A DNA stretch of 64,000 nt from Tetragonia tetragonoides (lineage: Eukaryota; Streptophyta; Magnoliopsida; Caryophyllales; Aizoaceae). The stretch is from assembly GCA_038025085.1 (NCBI GenBank), contig CM076147.1, positions 9,644,001-9,708,000 of the forward strand, read 5' to 3'. The notes under the pieces are model-generated. The model was not told the DNA's origin, made no database searches, and saw only the letters and a list, made by a program, of their open reading frames with translations. Numbering within the stretch: the stretch's first letter is position 1; each line of letters begins with the position of its first letter. Made by a program: the position numbers and the translations under genes. This document shows positions 24,738 to 37,119 of the stretch, piece by piece.

Positions 24738-24836
24738 TCTCGTATGAGGTGGCCTCAAGGTGAGGCCCCTCTCATACAAATACCATGTCATGCCTGTATA
24801 TAGAGGTAGCCTCACCTTGAGGCCGCCTCATACAAG
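24738..24836. repeat. Foldback element (inverted repeat)
   Basis: The left arm reads TATGAGGTGGCCTCAAGGTGA and the right arm CTCACCTTGAGGCCGCCTCATAC, giving near-perfect 28-bp arms with a 40-bp loop. A related half lies at 1140-1200. It looks like a small MITE or snapback; target duplication not resolved. Confidence 0.7.
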
Positions 24837-24946
24837 ACTTATTGTTGCTATATCATCTGGGTGTCGGTTACTCTTGCAAAGAAAGAAATTTCATTTCCGA
24901 ACTCCTGTTCTACGCAGAATGATTTATAATTGTGCTGTTGGTTGAC

Positions 24947-25140
24947 CTGTTTTATGACAGGAAATCATTTATCCAACTCCAAGTGCTACTAGATGAGCCA
25001 CACCCACACACACACACACTTTGCTGTTCTTTGTAAGAGGTGGAATAGAATAACCCGATTGAAGTTGGTTTGCCTGTTTTATGACAGGAAATCATTTATC
25101 CACGAACGCGCACACACACACGCACACGCACACACACACA
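24947..25140 (+). repeat. Local duplication with (CA)n microsatellites
   Basis: A 30-base word beginning CCTGTTTTATGACAGGAAAT occurs at about 24,947 and 25,072. Each copy is followed by a (CA)n run, the second including CGCACACACACACGCACAC variants. Confidence 0.8.
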
Positions 25141-28100
25141 ATCTAGAAATAAAATAAAAAAACTCCAAATGCTACTCAAGTTGATTCCTTTAAAAATGGT
25201 TACCAAGGTTTGTCCCTTTTCATCACCTAACGAGAACTAGATACAACAAAGAGGAAATAGAATCAACTTGCCAGTATAATAGTCACTTGCCTGAAAGTGC
25301 TTATCCACAACTTACTTCCATTAAGGCTCAACCATTCAACTGCACAGCATTTAAATTAGCTTGTCAGGTTAATGCTAAATCTACTCCTTATACAAAACAT
25401 TAGGATTAAAACTCAAAAGAAATAGCATAATCATAATCAAATAAGTACCTTAAGCTAGTATCTTTATTTACAGTTCCAAAGTTGGCTCAACTGTCTTGTA
25501 TACCAAAACCACCTTCCCAGAATGTTTGCTTCAATGGCTATGAGCCTATCAGCATGGTTACATAAATAATGTTAGTAATTTACTAACCAAATCAATAGAA
25601 ATTTATAGGATATCATTTCTTATCATAATTTCTTACCATAATGAAATAGATCAAAAGTCCTTGGAGAAGGCCATAAATCATTGAATATGCCATAACTCCC
25701 CAAAACATCATCTTATACTGTCTTGCAAAGGTAGCTGGTGTACTTGCCCGAAATACGGCTACAGATTGACAAAACATTTTCATTGTTTTTAGAGCTAAAT
25801 TCTTGATGACACAGGTGAAATTGATTGTCCCTGCCCCTGTTGAGATATCAATTCCCCAACAAATTCTCCAAATCAAGCCTTAGCATAGCTTCCCTACTTC
25901 CTTCCACCTCATCCATGAGTCGTAAAACACACAACAACATAATTCTTGTCATCAGAAATGAACCACCAAGTAACATCAAGTGTTCGAGAAATAGAAACCA
26001 CAAAACTGTGTGTCTCGACGAATGCAATTGACTACAGTTACAATTGCCAACAAACCATGCAAAAGACTTGATTGTATTGCAGAAGATTGCAATCTTGATA
26101 TTGGCTTTCACGCCATTGTCTCAAGCCTATGTTTCACTGATACAAGGAACTCATATCTTTTCTTGCAATTTTTGCAAGTCTACAAAGTTGACCTCCATTC
26201 CTGAATAATATTGATAAAGCAAACAAATTATGAGTTAGTTATTACAATTTGTCGAGTGAGGAATTCCCCCTATTCTCTTGCACAAATGGTAAGAAGAATA
26301 ATAATATTACAATAAATGCCGTGCGAAATTGAAATTAGGGCGTATTCACAACACTTTTTTCCCCTTCTGTTGATAGTGGACAAATAAACACATAAATGAT
26401 TACTAAGAAAAAACAAATACAAATGATACAATATAGCACGTAGAACATTCAAGCACAACCCTCCTCTGCGTGGTTAGGAACCATGTCATGGAATAAAAGA
26501 AATAAAGGTATGCAACACATACAATTAGAAAATAGGGAAAAGAAAGTCAGTGAGAAACTAAATAAAGAACAAAACATCAAGTATAATTTGTCGAGTTTTC
26601 TTCAATATCATTTTTGAACAAAAAAAAAGATGTACAGCCAGTGCAATTGTCCTCAATAGAAAGGTTAATTTGTAAAAGCTTTGGCTCAATGCGACCATTT
26701 ACTTTATTTGGTAGGGCACAAAGAGGAATATTTTTCAGCAAAACAGCAGCACAGTTTAAAGACAGCTTCAACTCTCAAAGCTAATCAATACCTTTCTATT
26801 AAACCTAGGAGGATACAAATGAAGGATAGTAATTATGATCTCGGTGCACGTTTAGAGCTTTTGCGCCTTTCGTTTGCAACAATATGCCCTTATTTCATAA
26901 AAAATATGCCTATTACAATGAAGGTTTGAGCTGCCGATTTTGATTTTTAGTGAGGAAAATAAGAAAGTTTGCGAGTTGGTCCATTATGGGTGTTATTGCC
27001 TAAGTTTCCTTTTAGTAGTTGGAATGTGAATCATTGAGTAGAATCACTAGTTCATTGGGTAACCCTCTCTTCTAGGATGAATGCACACTCAAAAGTTTCC
27101 TTGGCGAGTTGAAAGTGAAAATCCATCTGGGAGAATTTTATAAAAAAAAAGGTAGAATTTGAGTTGAAGCCAAAAATCTGTAGAAGTTGCTTACGGCGGG
27201 ATAAGATTGTGTCCAGTGGAAACAATGTGAGGATAAAAAGACAGAGAAGCAACAGCAGGCCACAGCTAAACCACCAGCTTAACAGGCTAAGCCTGAACAG
27301 AAGCAGTATATGTGTTAATGGTGATTAGGTCAGTTTTTCAGTAAACAAACTGTGGAAGCTGTGATCTTGAAGCTGCGCTCCAAAAAGTTTTTAGTTGGTT
27401 GTCTTGTTCTTATTATAGATTTGGTAAGTTCTAAGGTTTTTTCTATTGTAGATGCCGTATGGTCATTTTATAAATGAAAATTTCTCATTCCCTATCAAAA
27501 AGATAAAAGAATGTCAAATCCATACTGAACTTTAAGAATGTCAAATCAATTGTTCAACACACATGTTGTCGAATGCAACATTGCAAAAGACTGAGTTTGT
27601 AGTCCATTTGAACTGCCAGTAGGCTATACTGTATCTCTTAACAGGCACCTAATTACTTCCTAAAAGGTGAGTAGGTACCTTTAGAGTTTGCTTTCTTTAT
27701 TTACTGCTTGTTGGTTTCTCTGAGTCTCTGCGTTTGATTTTGGTTAGGGTCTGATCTGTTGTATTAGGTTCTTTAAACATTGTATAATTTCTTCCTTTTG
27801 GTAATGAAAATCTCTGATCCACCCTCCCCAAAAAAGGAAGGATCTTAACTTGTTTTGTAAGGTGAGTCGCATTGGCATTGAAGCTTGAACAAATGCCGTA
27901 GAGTACCCTTCCTAGACAATAACTCTTGGTGTTTGTATCTCCCTCAAATGCTTAAATGTTGTATATATTTGCTCAGTTCATCGGCAATACAATATTGATT
28001 ATTACCAAAATTTAGAAAAGAAAACTTAAAAGATGTAAGTTTCATCAGCCATATCAATCTACTCCCCTAAAACCACATCCAGATGAGCTTCTAGTTCCTT

Positions 28101-29787
28101 ACTTCCTTATGAAACTCCTCCTTGTAGACCCATTGACAACCTCGAAACACAATTTGGTATTGTGTCAGTTTTTCCCCCTAACGTCCATGTTTTGATTAAC
28201 ACCCCCCATCACATGAAAAGCCACATTCCTCAAATCATTTACACCGCCGTAAGTTTGACTTAGCCAATTACATCACCAACTTTAAGAACTCTTTCATCAC
28301 TCAATAAAATTTCGATAAATATAGTAAATAGAAGAGCAACTCAAAATCCCATCCAAACCCTTTGTCTTATGGAGGCAGATTGAGCACCCACGAGATGAGA
28401 GGATATCAATCAAGTCAAAATCTCAAACAAGAGCACAAAACCTATGATATTAGTGATAACCATAGAGCCACCTCTCTCTCATCCTAGTCACAAAACATAA
28501 AAGCAAACCCTCTCCCCATCACTTATAAAGAGAGCAAAAGCCTGAGATGCTTCTCAAAGGAAACAGACTAGTATAAAGACAATAAAGACCAAACACTCTT
28601 TCACCTCTGACTTGGACGAAGAGATTACGAAAATGAACCAGATCCTCTCGAGCCTCCTTAGGGCCACTAAGGTTTTCCGGGTCGTTAACTTCAGGGCCCA
28701 TGAATGTATGTTATCTAAAAAAACAAATGAACCAGAGTGTCAATAAGCCTAAGTGCCTGACATCCACATAACAAGGATGCTTCTATACACCTCACAAGAT
28801 GGCATACACAGTATTTTTTTTATTTTTTTATTTTATTTTTTATGCACACCTCATTGTCTAAAAGGCAACATTGAATAATCCAACCTCTAACAAGTAAACA
28901 ACCGTGACCTCGGGGTTATATCTCCTGCGCGGGTACGGCTAGTGCTCCAGCATCAGTTTGTACTTAGAGTGATGGGGTGGGGGGGTTTGGTTTAGTCTAT
29001 TTTGTTATAGCATGCTACGAAATGCAAATTACTTTTCCCAAAAAATAAAAATTGCTAATTTCACCATTAAACTACAAAGGGGAGTTTTAGTAACTCCCTC
29101 AAACCCTAGCCCCTCTTTTAGCCTCAATTTTGGCCATCTACCACCCCTTTTCTTCAAATTATTCATCAAATTTAGTTCACTATTAGTCCCTTCTATCCTT
29201 ATCTAACATCAATTTCCAATTTTGGCCGGCTATCTTGGCTTTTCTACAGATATGGGTGCTGGTCAATGTGGTCATGGTAACGGTTCAAGGAGGTTCATCC
29301 ATTTTTTTAATCTGTTTTTTTTTTTTTTTTGACATGGATCATCAGTTTATCACATTCAATTGAGCACATTCAATCAATTAATACAGTTGAATAACATAAT
29401 GTAAGGATTGGTACCTGGTAGAGAGAAATTCTCCAAAATGCTCTGAAATCTGTTGAAGGCAGCAAGAGAAAGAGAAATAGCCGCAGAAGTTGGTTAAAAG
29501 TTGAATTCCCTTTTGGGATGTTTTGGGGGGAAGAGAGAGAGAGAGAGAGAAAGCGCCTCGCATTGCGGTGGAGTAGTGGGGGTTGGCCCTTTAGCCCTTT
29601 GGGGCTGGGCTCAGGGTGGATTGGATAATTGGGATGAAAATGAATACAGTAATGGATTGGGGTTGTGTTGAACAAAAGAAGAAAAAAAAAAATTGGATTG
29701 GGGTTGTTTATGAATGTGAGGTCGAAAAAGCAAGTGGGATGTGGGTGGGTTGATTTGTATGAGACAGTTTTTGTAACTTTTGGTGAA
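25141..29787. other. Long intergenic stretch without a recognised gene
   Basis: No protein family is recognised on either strand apart from the two unassigned minus-strand frames listed separately. Composition is AT-rich with scattered homopolymers. A GA run lies at 29,533-29,552. I see no RNA gene. Confidence 0.5.
25613..26111 (-). other. Possible exon(s) of an unrecognised membrane protein
   Basis: Two overlapping minus-strand open frames (26111-25848 and 25876-25613) are rich in aromatic and aliphatic residues. The second contains RASTPATFARQYKMMFWGVM followed by a hydrophobic segment (YSMIYGLLQGLLIYFIM) and then GTAAGAAAT, a fair splice donor. The first contains LLGGSFLMTRIMLLCVL and the charged stretch RLMDEVEGSREAMLRLDLEN. 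The composition is more protein-like than the surroundings, but I recognise no family and see no full gene model. It could be a decayed exon cluster or chance. Confidence 0.2.
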
Positions 29788-29838
29788 ATGTGAGCCATTT
29801 TTATTTTTTTAATTTAACCACAGATTCACCTAAGCCTT

Positions 29839-32055
29839 TTGGGCTATATCTTGTTTGCACCGAGTTGGCTCACGAAGGCCTATATCTTTGTATTATGTAT
29901 GGAACGACTATCTCACTTGATCAATGCGGCGGTATCCTCGGGGTATTGGAAGCCAATTACTGTGAGTAGGGACGGTCCTCCATTGACACATCTTTTCTTT
30001 GCCGACGATCTCGTACTCTTTGGCGAAGCGTCCCTACAACAAGCTGCAGCAGTTAATGATTGCCTTAAGCGTTTTTGTGTGGCCTCTGGCCAAAAGGTGA
30101 GCCTTGGCAAATCACGGGTTCTCTTCTCCAATGCAGTCCATGATGATCTAGCCAAGGATATTAGTGACAAGCTGTCTATCGCTCCCACAAATGACCTGGG
30201 ACGTTACCTTGGAGTGCCTACCCTCTCAGGTAGAGTAACCACTGAGACGTACAGGTATATTGTCGAAAAGGTGAATGCACAACTCTCGGGTTGGCAAGCA
30301 AAATATTTATCGCTTGCGGGGAGAATCACTTTGGCTCAATCTGTGATCTCCTCCATGCCTTACTACTCAATGCAATCCACGCTCCTACCTCGCTCAATTT
30401 GTGACACCATTGAAAAGAAGTGTAGAGGTTTTATTTGGGGTAGTTCGGAGGAACAAAGGAAGATCCATCTGGTCGGGTGGGATAAGATTGCTAAACCAAA
30501 GACCGAAGGAGGGCTGGGCTTGCGTTCAATGCGTCAATCCAACACCGCCTTCTTGGCTAAGCTTGGCTGGAGAGTCATGAACGAACCCACAAGCTTATGG
30601 TCTCGCGTACTGTGGGAGAAGTACTGTCATGGTCGGAATGATGTGGATATGTTCCGACCATCGCGTGAGAGTTCTCATACGTGGCGTGGAATTCTCCATG
30701 GCGCACCCACTCTTCGTAAAGGCATCATGACGTCTATAGGTAATGGGCTCACCACTTTGTTCTGGTACCATAATTGGGCTATTAATGGGCCACTAGTGGA
30801 TGTAGCTCTTGTTCCTCCTGGAGATGATATCGCTGATCTCACGGTGGCGGAGTTATGGGGGCCTGAGGGGTGGGAGTGGGATAAGTTTGCCCACTTACTA
30901 CCGCCGGAGGCCCTTGCTAAGATAGCCTCACACCATGTCCGTGAAAGCTTGGGGCACGACCAGTTTTACTGGAGTGGAACGTCCTCGGGCCAGTTCTCAG
31001 TAGGCTCAGCCGTGGCCATAATAAGAGAAGAGCCTGAGAACGTGGACGCAAAGACTTGGAAAGCGGTCTGGAGCGTGGATTCACCACAAAAATGTCGCTC
31101 CTTTCTATGGCTTGCTCTTCATGAAGCATTTCTATGTAATCATAATCGAGTTCGACACAATATTACGAACTCAGCTGCGTGTACGGAGTGCGGTGACCCA
31201 CTGGAAACATGTGATCATGTGCTTCGCCATTGCCAAAAAGCCAAGGATATTTGGGGCTAGCTCAACCCACCACTCCCGTTTAACAAGTTCTATGGCTGTC
31301 CTCTCAAGTTATGGATAAGCAAAAATCTGATTGCACCAGGACCATGGTCGGCCATGTTTGCCACCGCTAGCTAGTGGATATGGAGATGGCGTAATGCCCG
31401 TGCCTTTGGGCATGCACAGAACGTTCCTCATGATAAGGTACGTTTCATTCTGGATAGAGTTGCTGACTACTCTAATGTGATGATTGTGAAGAGCAAAGCT
31501 CTCCCTAGTAACAAGTGGAAGAGAGAGGAAGTGAACATATGCTGGGAAGCACCTCCTACAGGTTGGGATAAATTGAACACCGACGGAGTTTCGAGGGGTA
31601 CCCCTGGCTTGGCAGGAGGAGGAGGTGTCATTCGCTCGTCAACTGGAGCCTTCATCAAGGCATTCTCGATCAAGTACGGCGTCTGCTCGTCGGTAAAGGC
31701 AGAACTCTTGGCCGCGTTGCGTGGGCTACTGATGGCGAAAGACTTGGGAATTACGAGGTTGTCACTTGAAGTAGATAGCCTTGTTGTTCTCCAAATGTTA
31801 AGAGAGGATCCAAAACCTTGGAACCCTCATTATTTTGTGGTTTTACAATGTCGTACTCTCCTTGTGGACCCAAGCTGGGACGTTCGTATTCATCTTACTT
31901 ATCGCGAAGCCAACTCCGCTGCTGACCGGCTCGCCAACTTTAGTTTTTCTAGTACTAGTAATGTTGTGTTTTTTGATTCCCCGCCTATAGGGCTTTTTCA
32001 TATTTTGTATGAGGACCTTATTGGGGTAGCTAGGCCTCGCTTAATTTCTGTTTAA
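29839..32055 (+). pseudogene. 5'-truncated L1 LINE ORF2 (reverse transcriptase, RNase H) with two nonsense codons
   Basis: One reading frame runs from 29,839 to 32,055 without a frameshift, broken only by TAG at 31258-31260 and 31372-31374. Recognisable L1 sequence starts at YIFVLCMERLSHLINAA, so the endonuclease and the front of the RT are missing. Present are the RT catalytic motif HLFFADDLVLFGEAS, the thumb (GRYLGVPTLSGR, WQAKYLSLAGRITLAQSVI), LVGWDKIAKPKTEGGLGLRS, the zinc-like CTECGDPLETCDHVLRHC, and a plant-type RNase H with LNTDGVSRGTPG, VKAELLAALRGL, SLEVDSLVVL and YREANSAADRLANFS. The element ends in TTCTTTCGCC plus an A12 tail (32091-32102). The nearly intact frame implies a fairly recent insertion. 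Inactive. Confidence 0.9.
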
Positions 32056-32102
32056 TAAATTACTGTTAGGGCTACGACCCTTCTTTCGCCAAAAAAAAAA
32101 AA
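29878..32102 (+). mobile_element. L1 LINE insertion, 5'-truncated, inside a SINE
   Basis: Extent taken from the start of L1 similarity to the A tail. The left edge is uncertain by a few bases because no clear target duplication separates LINE from SINE. Insertion was in the opposite orientation to the SINE. Confidence 0.75.
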
Positions 32103-32375
32103 GTGCTCTCACTAAATAATTTCTTCATTCACAAGATTCGGACGACCTTTCTTAAGGGAAGAGATGTGAGCCACTCTTTAGTGGAATAAATGTCACTTTT
32201 ATTAATACTACATTTTAAAATAGTGATCCCCTATATTCTAAAATTTTGTCAACAAGATTTTCCCAAAATATCCAATGATGATAGGAAATTGTCTATGCAC
32301 ATGTTGTTAATGCTTAGATAGATGATTGAGATCTCGATCATTTGAAAGGACAATTCATTTTCATTGAATTAAATA

Positions 32376-33464
32376 GGAAAATTTCCATTTTGGTGTCCTG
32401 AAGTATTGCATAATCTTTTTTTAGTGACCTGTATTTTTCATAATTTTATTTTGATTACCTGACTATTTGTAAATAATACCAGTTTACTACTTTCCGTTAC
32501 AACCGTTCGTCCGCAAAGCATTATCAAACGTTGCGTTTGATTTATTGGTGGGGGTTAAGTTGTCTTTTACTTGTCTTTGTCCTTTACCCAAATCATTTTC
32601 TCCCCCTTTGTCTGATGTCATCATCCTCACCCAATTCATCCCCTCGTTTTTTTTTCATCTCAGTACTCCAAAACAAAAAACTTCCACCTTCCATAACTAA
32701 AAGTCAAAGATGCTGGAGTTCTAATGAATTTTTGGGCTTAATTGTGCTTTGTTGTACGCGATTAAGCATTAAAGACGCAAGAATTTCTTGCTGAAAGCTT
32801 CAATTTTTGGATTGAAGAAATCCTAATGGCAGAAAAGTTACAGATTGAATAAATTAGGGTTTTATTTAATTAGTGGGTCTTCAATTATTCAGTATAATAC
32901 TGTATGTTTTTGTTCTTTTTTGGGTTGATGCTCTATTTCATATACATGAGTCCATTTGGATATGTGGTTGGGGAGAGTTTGTGGAGGTTGGGGAAATTAA
33001 TAGAGTTTGAAAGGTTTAAAAAGCCATGGCAGAAGGTGGAGAAATGGTGGAGAAGAAAGATGAGCTGGAGAAATGGAGCAGGGAAAATAGAGGTGTTCCC
33101 CCCTTCTCTTTCTCACTTTACATGTGGCAACATCACATTAAAGGACTGTTGGGGGAAATTAAACAGGGGCCCTTGATTTGGAACAAAGGATTTTGTGGGT
33201 GTTTAATCAGAACCCTTGCTTTGTCATCAGAAAGGAGAAATATTACTCCCACTTAAGTGAGGGTAATATAGTATTTCAACATATGCGCCTGTTAACATTA
33301 CATGCCACATCAGCAAACTGTTGGCAAATTTTAGCGGGATTAACGGAAATACATAAAGTGAAACTTTTTTTAAAACCTCAGATAACTAAAATGGAATTAT
33401 GAAAAATACAGATCACTAAAAAACGATTATGCAATACCTCATGACTTCAAAGTGAAAATTTTCC
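32376..33464. mobile_element. Mutator-like (MULE) non-autonomous element with long TIRs and 9-bp TSD
   Basis: The left end reads GGAAAATTTCCATTTTGG and the right end, reverse-complemented, GGAAAATTTTCACTTTGAAG. Both continue through GTATTGCATAATC, TTTTTAGTGA(C/T)CTGTATTTTTCATAATT and on, giving arms of about 95 bp. Flanks share AATTAAATA at 32367-32375 and 33465-33473. Length is 1,089 bp. No transposase is seen. The interior has short open frames (32,531-32,794 and 32,904-33,256) that I do not recognise and that could be captured gene fragments. Confidence 0.85.
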
Positions 33465-33473
33465 AATTAAATA

Positions 33474-35027
33474 GCTCTTCTCAAAACCTTTCCAACGATA
33501 TTTATAGAGTCCTATTTTGACTTTTGGCACCACAAAAAGAAACTAAACAATCTTTTCATAAATTTGAGTTAATTTTTGAAGTAGCCTTCTAATTTTTTAT
33601 AGAATTAACAAATATTTTAATTGGTCGAAACATATCACAAATCGTCACCCGTCCAATATAATCAAAAATAGGTTCACTATATACAGTTGTGGGTCGTTGA
33701 CGGTTAGGCCATAGTCGTCGATGGTCATGGCCTCATTGTGACCGCCATCGTAGACTAATGCCACATGAGTCATCAACGATTGTGGCCATGGTCGTCAACG
33801 ATTATCCCCTTTTATATTTTGTCTGTTGTTTTTCCCGTGTAAAGCCCCCGACCCCTTTTCTCTTACCGAGAGGTATCTTAGGTCGACTGCTATAAACACT
33901 TAATATGTCCCCTCATACAAATTACACGGTCACTTTTTAAGCAAACTTGAGAGTTCGAATCTCGCATTGAATATGGAGCAGTTTTTACATTTATTAAGTC
34001 GACGGTGAATACCCACAAACCCAAAAAAATAAAAATAATAATAAAATAAAAAAATAAAAAACTTGGAGCGGATTATGGTAAACGTATGGGGAAGCAAAGG
34101 CATTTCATAGTAAACGTGTACTTGCAGATTTGAGATACAACCATACGAGTCCTTTTCCTAGACTTTCGAGGGAAGTAAAGGATTAATGTACCCTTTTCAG
34201 TTGTTCTTTTCTTTTACGAATCTTCAGTACTAATATATAGTAGCATATACTAGTGTACTATGATCCAAGGCATTTGGAATTATTGTCTACTTAAGCAAGA
34301 GTAGAACTTTATAATATTAGGTCGTGCCAATTTTCGTGGCTAGTTATGGAGTATATTAAATGTAAAGCCATAGGCGACGCAGATTGCATACAATTCGCTG
34401 TGTCTTTTGTTCAATACACTTTTTATGCAAATGCATATATATCATACAACAACATGTGAGCTAGCTAAGGCCAATGCAGCTATCGAGTAGCTAGGTTTAA
34501 GTATTTGATGATGCTCTCCTACAATTTGCCAATTTGGAAATTAGAGAATAATCAAAGAATAATCTTCTTGCATATATTCATTTATTATTTACGGTTATTC
34601 TCTTCCTTAATTATCTTTATATATCTTCTATTATTAGGGTCTTAATATTCTGTTCCTTGATTATAGCATTAGATTAGTTTAGTTGCATTCTTTATAAATA
34701 TTCTCTCTTCATTCAATAGTTTGTATATAAATATATGCACCTATCAATGTAATTCTTAAGCTAGTCTTCAATCAATCTCAACGTTTATATTATATATGTT
34801 ACGTTGATGCGTTAAAGTCTTCTAGTTCTAGTTGCCGAATTTGGATTTCTATGATTTTCTAATTTCTTTCTTACCTCTGTTTTAACAATATACGATGACA
34901 AGAAGAAAAAAAATATCAAATTATACACTACACTTTGAAAATGACTTTTTTTTTTTCTTCTTCAATATAATTAATTCCAATTTCTGACATTTTTGTTGAG
35001 GAAGGTAGACTATGGATTGAATAGTGT
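33474..35027. other. Intergenic DNA
   Basis: No gene seen. At about 33,690-33,800 the words GGTCGTTGACGG, GTCGTCGATGGTCATGGCC and GTCGTCAACGATT form a short GC-richer repetitive patch. GAGAGTTCGAATCTCGC at about 33,950 resembles a tRNA box B but lacks a partner box A at the right spacing. Confidence 0.5.
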
Positions 35028-35175
35028 CACGTATGGTTTTAGGGCATTATTTACAACTGTTTTTCAGTTGGCCCCAATTATCCCCGATTGTAACCAACTA
35101 CTAGTTAGACTTCTCAATTGTCACCAGTTGCCCCTAATTGGACCCAAATTTTTCCAATTTTGTAATTTTGTGTTT
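35028..35175 (+). repeat. Dispersed repeat with CAATTG-rich words, copy 2
   Basis: This is the plus-strand counterpart of 960-1115: CAACTGTTTTTCAGTTGGCC, CCCCAATTATCCCCGATTG, AACCAACT, TTCTCAATTGTCACCAGTTG. It is followed immediately by AT-rich DNA with (AAT)n arrays, as in copy 1. Confidence 0.5.
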
Positions 35176-35205
35176 TATTAATAATAATAATAATAATAAT
35201 AATAA

Positions 35206-35259
<54 letters not shown>

Positions 35260-35453
35260 TACAATTTACTTTTACTTTAATTATAATTATAATTATAATA
35301 GTATATTATAATTATAACCATAACAATAATAATTATGTTATAACTATAATTAATAATTATAACTATAGTAATTAATATTTATGATTATAATCATCATTAT
35401 TATTATAATATAATAATATTATTAGAATTGAAATTTGTATATTAATAATTAAA

Positions 35454-35527
<74 letters not shown>
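35176..35527. repeat. AT-rich block bounded by (AAT)n and (ATT)n microsatellites
   Basis: (AAT)n at about 35178-35259 with one interruption, AT-rich ATAATTATAA DNA, then (ATT)n at about 35452-35527. The two arrays are reverse complements and could pair as a large hairpin. Confidence 0.85.
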
Positions 35528-35528
<1 letters not shown>

Positions 35529-36068
35529 GGAAAATAGAGGCTAGTAGTGAAAATAATTTCAACTCAAATATGATGGTTTTGATAAATTTCAATCTTATAA
35601 TCATATATTTTAGTCATTCAAGTGCAAATTCTTGATTCCTATTCTAAGTTCCCAATTCCTAAACATATTAAAACCATAGAATGTTTGTTAAGAAATATGA
35701 GATGCTCATCTTCATAAAGCCAAACTATTCTCTCAATTCTAATTGGAATTAAGTATATCGTAGTTCAAATAATCGTTTTTTATTTCCTCAGATCATAAGC
35801 ATAAGAACAAGAAAATTAATTAGAGTGTTAAACCTTGTTTCAATAACATTTTCAACGCCAATTACGCTTTGTCATGGCCAGCTTCTATTTTGGTTAATGA
35901 TATTGAAAGCCTGAAAGGTCAATAATAAACATTATTGTCAAGTTAAATATTAAAAGGATAGCTTTTCTATATTTCTATATATGAAAAGATATGGCATAAA
36001 ATTATCTGACAATAATTTTTTATGATCTGCTAATAACATTGATCTAAATTTTCTAAGTTTTAATAGAA
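35528..36068. other. Intergenic DNA, no gene seen
   Basis: AT-rich unique-looking sequence up to the A that flanks the Helitron end at 36,069. Confidence 0.5.
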
Positions 36069-37041
36069 CTAGGAAGTAACTCGTGCTACGCACGGGCTAC
36101 CCGTTTATTATTATATTTTTAATCTATTTACATGAATTTTTGAAATTTTTTAAAATTGTACAAAGTATATGAAGAATAACAAAATGGTGACGAATCAAAT
36201 TGTTACACGTGCATATTACTTATACTTATCTCCATATTACTTATATTTATCTCCAAAAATATTGGTCACTTTCGCATTAAAAAATAAACAAATAATTATT
36301 ACTGGTCACCTAACCTACGATTGTACCTCAAATATATAACTTAACATATTGTCACTCGAAATAGGATTATTGTCACTTATTTGTGCAATTCCTTGTAAAA
36401 TTTAGTCACATGTCTAACCTATGTTTATACCCTCAATATAAAACTTAATAAATCTAACGTTTGTCATATTAACGACCTTTATTTCTCATAAATAATCGTC
36501 AATTTTCACATAACCTATGCTTATACCAACTAAAATAATTTACGTTTATACCAACTAAGATAATTTTTGTTAGTAAACAACACAACTGATTTGATCAGAC
36601 TGTCCGTTAATATGTGTTTCAGTGATTAGAATTTGTAAGTTGAAAGTCCAGCCTTGATTCTTTCAAATAGAAAAAAATTGTGACGACTCACCATATAAAT
36701 AAGAAGAAAAAAAATAATTTATCAAATGTGACACTTGTATATTTCTTGCGCTTATACCCACAAATATTCATCATCTATGCCAAATCAATTAGAAGTTTAG
36801 ACAATTTACTTGTCAAATCAAGGATCCTTAGTTGAAAAACGTTTATGTAGGAGATTAAAGTCATTTTAGATTGTGTTAATGTAATTTTTACATTTAAAAA
36901 CAAATAAGAAATATGAATCGGCTATAATATTAATTATTATTATAGAATATTTATTAATTACAACTCATTATTCAGCATAATAAAAAAAAAAAAAAGTAAA
37001 TTAACAACCAATCAGCATGTGACACTTGTCACGTTACCAGC

Positions 37042-37119
<78 letters not shown>

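Larger units (their letters stand above)
29788..32173 (-). mobile_element. SINE interrupted by an L1 LINE, with 10-bp target duplication
   Basis: The sequences at 29,798-29,877 and 32,103-32,163 match the two halves of the SINE at 6653-6827: CACCTAAGCCTTTTGGGC, GCACCGAGTTGG and CTCACGAAGG on the left, CTCACTAAATAATTTC and CATTCACAAGATTC on the right. The outer flanks share ATGTGAGCCA (29788-29797 and 32164-32173). Read on minus, the tail is AT-rich and the head is shortened relative to the 6.6-kb copy. The LINE lies in the body. Confidence 0.7.

Noticed and set aside
29370..29798. 142-residue minus-strand open frame
   Set aside because: Composition is CT/GA-rich low complexity and includes simple GA repeats; no family recognised and it runs into the SINE flank.
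33930..33980. tRNA or SINE head (GAGAGTTCGAATCTCGC)
   Set aside because: Only a box B-like palindrome; no box A at the right distance and no element ends.
35176..35527. CRISPR-like regular repeats
   Set aside because: These are simple trinucleotide arrays in a plant genome; no direct repeats with unique spacers exist in the window.
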